From Takifugu bimaculatus (taxonomy: Eukaryota; Chordata; Actinopteri; Tetraodontiformes; Tetraodontidae), in contig SWLE01000230.1 of assembly GCA_004026145.2 (NCBI GenBank), positions 127,001 to 191,000 on the forward strand: DNA of 64,000 nt, in the 5' to 3' direction. Both the position numbers and the translations under genes were made by a program. Below are positions 57,701-64,000 of the stretch, in pieces. Every line of letters starts with the position of its first letter. Position 1 is the first letter of the stretch. The notes under the pieces were generated by a model that was given only the letters and a program-made list of their open reading frames with translations, made no database searches and was not told where the DNA came from.

Positions 57701-60509
57701 GATGCCTGAACAACAACAGCCAGTTTAGCAGCTACATCCGATTAATTATGAGATAACGGGCGCCAGAAAGGTTCCTAAAATGATCCTGTTGGGTGGATTT
57801 ATTACCCTCTGGGCAGATTTATTACCCCTCTGGGCAGATTTATTACCCCTCTGGGCAGATTTATTACCCCTCTGGCTGGATGAGGCTCTAACGTGTTTCA
57901 GAGCTGAAATATCAGGACTCCCTGGCTCACGTGCACGAGATCCCAGGACCTTAACGTGGCTCCTGCTCCTTTGATGTTTCGGCCACTTCCTAAATCTTTT
58001 TCTGAGGACGCCTCCAACGCGATGTCCTCACGATGTCCTTTTGTCCCCGTAGGACCAGGACGTGGACGAGCCGCCCTGCAACTGCTCCAACAAGGTTTCC
58101 ATTGAGTACCTCTCTGAGGGACGCTACCGGCTGGGGGACAAAACCCTCTTTATCCGGGTGAGTGCAGCGAACCTACAGGCTCCAAGGTGGTCATCCAGGC
58201 TGGGCTAGCAGGTTAGCAGCAGCAGGGCTAGCAGGTTAGCAGCGGCAGAGCTAGCAGGTTAGCAGCTGCAGGGCTAGCAGCATGGCAGTGCTAGCAGGTT
58301 AGCAGCGGCAGAGCTAGCAGGTTAGCAGCTGCAGGGCTAGCAGCATGGCAGTGCTAGCAGGTTAGCAGTGGCAGGGCTAGTAGGATAGCAGCGGCAGTGC
58401 TAGCAGGTTAGCAGCGGCAGGGCTAGCGGCAGCTGTCCTGGGGTCCTCAGGTCAGAACTAAAGCTGGTGCAGAGACGAGGACAATGATGAGAGGATGGAA
58501 GGAGCAGTCTGGGACATTAGCAGCATAGCTAAGATGATGCTAAAGGTTAGCTGCTGCTGTTCTCACTATTAGCAGCTGCTTCGTTAGTGTAGGATTGACT
58601 CAGAGGTTTTCAGCTTAATCTTAAAGGTCGAGGAGTCGGCTCCTCCCCAGCAGGGGGAGCTAAAGACTCGGCCCCCGTTCTAGTGAGGGCAGAGAGACCT
58701 ACTGGGGTCAGGGGGCATCCAGACAGAAGCTCAGCTTGTCCCCGTCCCAGCTTGGACATTTGTAAGCTTGTGACGCTGGTGAACGGTTACATCATCATGA
58801 CGCCCAGTCTGAGGACTCTGGCCACTTGAGGAGCTCTTGTCTTCTACCGTCTGTCCTCTGCTTGTGTCTAAAGTCCTCTCACCTGTCCTCACCTGTCCCC
58901 TCACCTGTCCTCTCACCTGTCCTCTCACCTGTCCTCTCACCTGTCCTCAACTGTCCTCTCACCTGTCCTCACCTGTCCTCTCAACTGTCCTCTCACCTGT
59001 CCTCTCACCTGTCTTCACCTGTCCTCTCACCTGTCCGCTGTCCTCACCTGTCCTCACCTGTCCTCACCTGTCTCCTCACCTGTCCTCTCACCTGTCATCA
59101 ACCTGTCCTCTCACCTGTCCTCTCACCTGGTCTTCACCTGTCTCTCACCTGTCCTCACACCTGTCCTCACACCTGTCCTCTCACGTCCTCCTACCTGTCC
59201 TCACCTGTCCTCTCACCTGTCCTCTCAGATGCTTCATGGGAAACACGTGATGGTCCGTGTTGGTGGGGGCTGGGACACGTTGAGGGGCTTCCTGCTCAAG
59301 TACGACCCTCTGCGCGTGCTGCAGTTCACCACTCTGGAGCAGAAGATCCTGGCCTTCCAGAAGGGACCCCCCTGTGTGGGGGGTCACCACGGCAACACAG
59401 CTCCGCCCCCTCCTCCTGACATGGACCCCCTCTCTGCCGTCAACAAACTGGCGTCCTCCTCTTCCTCTTCGTCCTCCTCCTCCTCTTCTTCTTCTTCCGT
59501 CCCCGTATGTAAGCCGGCGCCTGTGAGCGCTCCCGGTCCCACGTGTCGGTCCCACGCCGCCTCCCCCGCGTCCACGCCGACCTTACCCAGGAAATGTGTG
59601 GCGCCGACCGCTAAGAAGACCCCCCAGGGGTGGCAGCCGTCTCCTAGGAAACCCACGCAGCTGCCCCCTGCCCGTCTCCACCAAAGGTTCTTCCTCGCTG
59701 CCCTCCAGCCCCGTGGCGTCCTCCCGACAGATGCTCGGCCCGGGGCTCCATCGCAGAGCTCTGACGCCGTCCTCGGCCCCCGCCGATCTAAGCTCCGCCT
59801 CCAAACTGAAGCTCAGACCGTCGCCAACCAGCCCGGCGTCTCAGCCCCGCAGCCCCGTCTGCCCAGAACCGTCCCCCAATGTCCCAAACCGTGCACGTCC
59901 CCCACCGCCTCGGCGTTGCCTCGACCCATCGCCGTGGCAACGCGGTCCCCGCCCAGTAAAGAGGAGCGGCCCCCGTCAGGCGCCAGTCAGCGCTCTCGCC
60001 TCGCTCAACGCCGCCCCGGTTCCCCGGCCTCGCGCCTCCGAATAGAGACGGCCAGGCGGGTCCGGACGGCCCCGAAACTGGCAACAACCCAGCAGCTGAG
60101 GACGGTTCCTTCCTCCCCCCAAAGCCACGCCCCCACGCCAAGCTCACGGACGGCCTCGCCGACCTGCACCGCATCGCAGAGCAAAGAGGCCAAGGTCAAG
60201 GCGCCGGCGCCAAGCAAGGCGTGGGCGGCTGCTCCGCGCTCCGCCGCCGTCCCCGGGCGGGTCCCCGGGCGGGTCCCCGGGGGCCACGCAGACCCGCCTC
60301 CCGCCACCAGCAGAGCCAATCAGAAAACGGCGGCCACGGCTCAGAGGGCCGGTCGAAGGCCGGCGGGCGCCACAAACGCCACCAAGTCCAGTTTGAAGTC
60401 TGAAGCGAGTCCAGGACAGGTCCAGAAACCCAGTAACCACGGTAACAAGATGGAGTTCAAGAAGGTCCCACAAGGTTCTGGGGGGAGACGTGTGGAGGCC
60501 GTATTTTGA
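53225..60509 (+). CDS. gas2l3: GAS2-like protein 3 (CH and GAR domains), two apparent frameshifts
   Basis: This protein cross-links actin and microtubules and acts in cytokinesis. Coding exons: 53225-53248, 55341-55527, 56580-56683, 56767-56909, 57214-57277, 57363-57505, 58053-58157 and 59229-60509. The start MAVQAGIQ-VCFGEKF parallels human MQPAIQVWFGED and is preceded by acceptor TTTTACAG. The CH domain (residues ~55-175) has PLAQRHGPGLADV, FFARDNTANFLSWCRHIGV and VLHKEPRQVCLCLLELGRIV. The GAR domain (~230-300) has CNCSNK...LSEGRYRLGDKTLFIR and MLHGKHVMVRVGGGWDTL. The basic Ser/Pro-rich tail holds a 15-Ser run. One surplus G lies in each of two G-runs: at 56877-56879 (before the conserved TYLFESEGL block) and about 57412-57414 (before EESLM). 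Without these two bases all phases agree (about 682 aa; human 694). The tail at 59650-60045 is open in two frames, so its true frame is uncertain. Confidence 0.9.
53338..53371. repeat. Poly(C) tract
   Basis: About 34 C bases in gas2l3 intron 2. Confidence 0.95.
53509..53570. repeat. (TG)n microsatellite
   Basis: About 30 TG units in gas2l3 intron 2. Confidence 0.95.
53815..54205. repeat. ~10-bp repeat CCTCCCCAGA/CCTCCTCAAA
   Basis: About 40 pyrimidine-rich 10-mers in gas2l3 intron 2. One strand resembles repeated polypyrimidine-AG acceptors. Confidence 0.93.
54627..54711. repeat. (CA)n microsatellite
   Basis: About 40 CA units in gas2l3 intron 2. Confidence 0.95.
55966..56540. repeat. Minisatellite GGGTCCCCCACCCTGGTGGG (gas2l3 intron 3)
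   Basis: About 19 copies of a 22-34-bp unit with the imperfect palindrome CCACCCTGGTGGG and optional CCTGCTACCTTTA or CCTCTA spacers. It ends about 40 bp before the exon 3 acceptor. Confidence 0.95.
57795..57875. repeat. 21-bp repeat CTCTGGGCAGATTTATTACCC
   Basis: Four copies in gas2l3 intron 6. Confidence 0.9.
58200..58432. repeat. Repeat GGGCTAGCAGGTTAGCAGC
   Basis: About ten imperfect copies of a 21-27-bp unit in gas2l3 intron 7. Confidence 0.9.
58870..59228. repeat. 12-bp minisatellite CTCACCTGTCCT forming the gas2l3 exon 8 acceptor
   Basis: About 28 copies of TCACCTGTCCTC. The last copy ends CCTGTCCTCTCAG|ATG, so the array supplies the polypyrimidine tract and AG of the last exon. Confidence 0.94.
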
Positions 60510-60865
60510 GATGAAACAGTGGGAGGAGACAGAGGACGTAGCGGCGTCTTTGGCCACGCCCCCAGCGGCTCCAGCTGAGCTTCTCCACCTTTTTACGTTA
60601 TTTAATGGTTATTTACGTTTGAAATGTCTGTTTTAATCTTCTTTCCTCCCTCTTTCAACACTAAAACTGCAGGTTACATTTTCTTTCTCTCGTCTTCCAA
60701 ACGTGGTCGATTAAAACTCGCCGTCGTCATGGTGACGCCCCAGCGTCTGCATTTAAACCTATAGAATCACTTTATTGATATTTGTTTTGCTTTATTTGTA
60801 ATAATTCTGTTTGAGATGAAGGAAAAATGACTTTAAACTGTTCCTGGATCAGCCAATAGTTGAAA

Positions 60866-60870
<5 letters not shown>

Positions 60871-60898
<28 letters not shown>
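60871..60898. repeat. Poly(C) tract
   Basis: About 28 C bases in the gas2l3 3'UTR. Confidence 0.95.
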
Positions 60899-61068
60899 GG
60901 ACACGTCTGGTCGTAGACGGTCTCCGGAGGGGGGGGACGCCACCGTTCCAGCGACCCTCCGGTCACGTGCCTTGATCAGGTGTGTGTGTGTGTGTGTGTG
61001 TTTAACGAAGATAGTTGCCACTCGTGCTGTCTGAGCAGATGAACTACTGACCTGTGCCGCGGGGCCAC

Positions 61069-61087
61069 TGCGCCCCCTGGTGGCGCT
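61069..61087 (-). promoter_or_regulatory. CTCF-like motif in gas2l3 3' region
   Basis: The minus strand reads GCGCCACCAGGGGGCGCA, a near-perfect CTCF core, close to the gas2l3/tm7sf3 tail-to-tail boundary. Confidence 0.5.
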
Positions 61088-61234
61088 TCTACTGTCCAGA
61101 TGTTTTAATGACTAAAGTTTTCCGTTAAACTCTAGTTTTCTGTGTGTGTGTTTTATCAGTGAGGCTTATTTCTTTGGCACTTTACAGAAACTTGTGTGTG
61201 TTTGTCAGTTTTTAATATTGATGTTAATTTGACC

Positions 61235-61240
61235 AATAAA
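61235..61240 (+). terminator. Poly(A) signal of gas2l3 (AATAAA)
   Basis: AATAAA lies about 730 bp past the stop codon in AT-rich sequence. Confidence 0.55.
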
Positions 61241-61933
61241 TGGAAACGTGTTTAAAAGTGCTGCTGAAGCTAAAACCTGGAATTTCTGAACTAGTTCATT
61301 TCTCTGCACGTTGTCAAGGAAATAAAGCACGTGTAGGTTTATTCTGCTCAAACGCGTAGCGATACATGTGTGTAATCAGAATAAAGGGGGCGGGGCCACG
61401 GGGGCGACCCCAACGTCTGTCGGCGCCTTCGGACACTTTTAATGGCGGACGTGAAAGCGTCCAGACGATCAGGACGGGAGGAGTTGAGTCACCACGCTGA
61501 CCTGGGGTCAGGGGTCACCCAGGGCCCAGACTGCCCCCCCCCCCGACCGGCTCTGGGACGGTCCTCCCCTGAGTCCAACGTCCCCGTCACTCGTGGTAAG
61601 ACGACACATTTCTGTTTTTATTCTGGCAAAAAGCTGCAACATGACAATTTTAAAAATGGGAAAAGTTCTAAAAACTTTCCACTTGAACTGGAAAATCGTC
61701 AGAAAGCACAGACCTCAGTCAGAACCTGGTCCAGGGCCAACGACCTACCCGGTCCCTGGAGCAGGTTCTGACGGCCCTGCTGGATCCCAGGTCCTCTTCT
61801 GTGGATCGGTCCGGTCCAGGCTGGGCCGTGAATTAGAAAGGTCACTTGAGTGTCTGCAGCCTCACCGGGGACCGAGGAGTCGTCGGTGCAGACGCACGAG
61901 TGTGCACGAACGCCAGCCCTCCGGTGGGAGGAG

Positions 61934-63853
61934 CTACAGGAGCAGAGGCGTGTGTTCTCCCCGCCGCCCTCTTTCCTCTGGCTCAGCTGCTGCACCCGGG
62001 CCAGGAGCCGGTTGGGCAGCGAGGGGAAGTGGTGGCTCGGGTCCAGCACGTTGGTCTCGCGGCGTTCCCGCTCCTGCTGCCACATGAGGTACGGGCTGGG
62101 CGGGAAGAACGGGCGCGTGCGCTCGCGGTGGAGCTGCAGGACGATGCCGCCCACGCCCAGCACCACCACACGGTGATCATGACGAAGTCTGAGGGAGGAA
62201 GACGGGAGGAGGAGTTGGCGGGAGGCGTGAGCACGGCGGCGGCGCCGACGGGTCGCGGACTCACCGATGGTCTGGAAGGGCACGTCGGTGAAGGCGGCGC
62301 TGAAGTTGCTGTTCAGGAAGCGCTTGAGGATGTTGAGCGTGATGTAGGAGAGGCTGGTGTACACGTAGGCGTTGACGGCCAGGACCACGGCGTACGCCCC
62401 CAGCACGCCGCACGTGAGGATGTTCCCCTGAAAACCAGGAGGAGGTTCCTGAGTCAAAGGGTCAACACGCACCTCGGCCACCAGGGGGCAGCAGAGCCCA
62501 GCCGTTTACCTCTCTGGGCCACCGCACGAAGAAGAGCGGAACCACGAGCAGGACGCTGCAGAACGTCACCCAGAACACCACGTCGGAACGCCGGAACACG
62601 TCCAGGTCCCCTGAGGAGGAGGAAACGGAACGTTTGTGAAGCATTTATCAGGCAACCTCCAATATCCACCGACGTCTCGTACCCAGAGGGGTGAAGAGGA
62701 CCACGGAGGCCACCAGGAAGCCCAGCATCAGTCCCACCACGACCACGCACGCCATGACGGAACCACAACCGCCACCAGCTCATCACCAGGACGACCCCGC
62801 CCAGCACTCCGATCACCGCCGACAGGACGAGGCGGACTGTGGACGCACAGAGACAAGGAGCGTTCAGCACGGCGCCAACGGTGGGCGGCGAGCACGGCGG
62901 GACGCTCGGCGCTCACGGTTGTAGTCCAGCGCCGCTGTCCTGGTGATCAGCACGAAGAAGAAGAACGCCGCGAAGCCGAACGCCCATGCAAAACAGCTCT
63001 GGTGGGGGGGGGGACAGGTGGAGAGGGAGGACAGGTTGAGAGGTCGTGTGACATCGCTGTGACATCATCATGGGATCACGCGTCATGTGACGGCCACGGG
63101 AGGCCCCGCCTCCCCACACACAACCAGGAACTGACCACATTTGAAGAACGGTGACCAAAGAAAGACAGACGAAGAGGCCGGCCAGCCCGGTGAGGTTGAA
63201 CAGCACCTTGGTGGACGTCCTTCCTGAAAGACAAAAGCGCGTGACCTTGGTGACCTTGGTGACCTTGGTGACCTCTGAGCGCAGGTTCACGGGATTCAGA
63301 CGAGGTCGGCGCTGATTTCGGGCCGGCGCCGCCGTCTCATGACCCGCTGCAGATTAAACTCATTATGTGTCACAAGACCGTTGAGGACAACAACGGCGGC
63401 GGCGGGCGGCGTCTCACCCAGCGTCCTGCAGTGGTCCAGCGTGGGACGCGAAGCTGCAGGCGTAGGTGTGCACGGGCAGGTAGGAGGCGGAGCTGTTCAG
63501 CAGGGGGTCTCTGACCACCACGGAGTAGACCACCGCCCTGGCCGGGGATGGAGGTGAACGCCGCCAGCGTCAGCTCGGTGAATGACAGGGTCATGACCTG
63601 AGGAGAGAGGCGGAGGGTTAAGCCCGGCCCCGCCCCCGGCCCCGCCCCCGGTGGTAAACGACCACGCCGTCCTACCCGTCGGCCCTTCTGGGTCAGCCCC
63701 CTGACGTCGGCCACGGCCTGAATGGCGCTGAACAGGCTGTGCTGGGAGAGGTCGTTCTCCGGCAGGAAGTACTGGTAGACGTCGTACTGCAGCCGCCAGC
63801 GGGGTTGTCGGCGCCGGTGGAGGGCGTCGCAGGGGTGGGCGGAAGTCACTCCT
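61934..63853 (-). CDS. tm7sf3: Transmembrane 7 superfamily member 3, C-terminal part, multiple frameshifts
   Basis: Only the C-terminal half lies in the window; the 5' exons are beyond 64000. TM7SF3 is a seven-pass membrane protein reported to protect cells from ER stress. Exons on the minus strand: 63853-63676 (YDVYQYFLPENDLSQHSLF), 63597-63418 (VMTLSFTELTLAAFTSIPGQ, then DPLLNSSASYLPVHTYACSF), 63223-63136, 62998-62917 (FFFFVLITRTAALDYN), 62836-62683 (VLSAVIGVLGGVVLVMSWWR), 62610-62510, 62427-62265 (NILTCGVLGAYAVVLAVNAY) and 62188-61934. The C-terminus has FFPPSPYLMWQQERERRETN and ends in TPLLL-stop. All splice junctions are GT-AG. At least seven single-base indels break the frame; most are in short homopolymer or repeat contexts. 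Similarity continues across every break, so the gene identity is firm. Confidence 0.85.
62476..62494 (+). promoter_or_regulatory. CTCF-like motif in tm7sf3 intron
   Basis: GGCCACCAGGGGGCAGCAG matches the CTCF core and flank. Confidence 0.5.
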
Positions 63854-63942
63854 CTGACGGGGGGACGCGGTTACGGTCGGAGGACAGAGATGAGATGATT
63901 ATGTCAGCGTGGAACCATCAACCTCGACTTTCAGAGACAGGA

Positions 63943-64000
63943 AGTGAGTGTGGTGTGTGTGTGTGAGGTTGTGTGTGCGGTGTGAGGTTGTGTGTGTGTG
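63943..64000. repeat. (TG)n-rich microsatellite at window edge
   Basis: TG repeats with GAGGT interruptions, in a tm7sf3 intron, running off the window. Confidence 0.9.

Larger units (their letters stand above)
60510..61250 (+). other. gas2l3: gas2l3 3'UTR
   Basis: Contains a poly(C) tract at 60871-60898 and a short (TG)n at 60980-61000. AATAAA at 61235-61240 is the likely poly(A) signal. Confidence 0.6.

Noticed and set aside
61846..62694. 282-codon plus-strand frame
   Set aside because: Antisense to tm7sf3 exons, whose minus-strand homology is clear.

Overview
The window is vertebrate genomic DNA, almost certainly from a teleost with a compact genome (a tetraodontiform-like fish would fit). 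Multi-exon genes with GT-AG introns, often only 70-200 bp long, sit in a background very rich in micro- and minisatellites. I saw no bacterial, viral, rRNA, tRNA or CRISPR features.

Five protein genes are recognisable. In order: slc38a2 (+, coding 9362-13149, sodium-coupled neutral amino-acid transporter), scaf11 (-, 21533-17104, RING and RS-domain splicing factor), arid2 (+, 26946-45227, BAF200 subunit of PBAF), gas2l3 (+, 53225-60509, CH plus GAR cytoskeletal linker) and tm7sf3 (-, 63853-61934, 3' part only; the 5' exons lie beyond the right edge). I resolved slc38a2, scaf11 and arid2 exon by exon. All intron phases add up: 510, 1129 and 1658 codons plus stop, with no frameshift. scaf11 and arid2 are head to head, about 4 kb apart. 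gas2l3 and tm7sf3 are tail to tail.

Layout: 1-7.6 kb is repeat-rich 5' flank with one decayed LINE fragment. 8.0-14.5 kb is slc38a2, with a TATA box, an ATF4/CARE-like element and a long 3'UTR. 14.57-16.37 kb holds a decayed pogo-like DNA transposon containing telomere-like repeats, abutting a LINE endonuclease fragment. 16.8-22.9 kb is scaf11. 22.9-26.7 kb is the divergent intergenic region with a 1-kb 15-mer minisatellite. 26.7-46.65 kb is arid2, with 0.9-kb and 1.3-kb minisatellites in its introns. 47.95-61.2 kb is gas2l3, with a probable CCAAT/CHR promoter and a 5.1-kb repeat-filled first intron. 61.9-64 kb is the end of tm7sf3.

The most unusual pattern is at the right end. gas2l3 and tm7sf3 have intact splice sites and family-level similarity throughout, yet carry at least nine single-base frameshifts between 56.87 and 63.57 kb. 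The three left-hand genes have none. Local consensus error is the likeliest cause, with pseudogenisation as the alternative. Other points are minisatellites that run directly into splice sites, CTCF-like motifs at gene boundaries, a Pumilio-site cluster in the slc38a2 3'UTR, and a CARE next to the slc38a2 TATA box. I found no convincing new multi-gene system.
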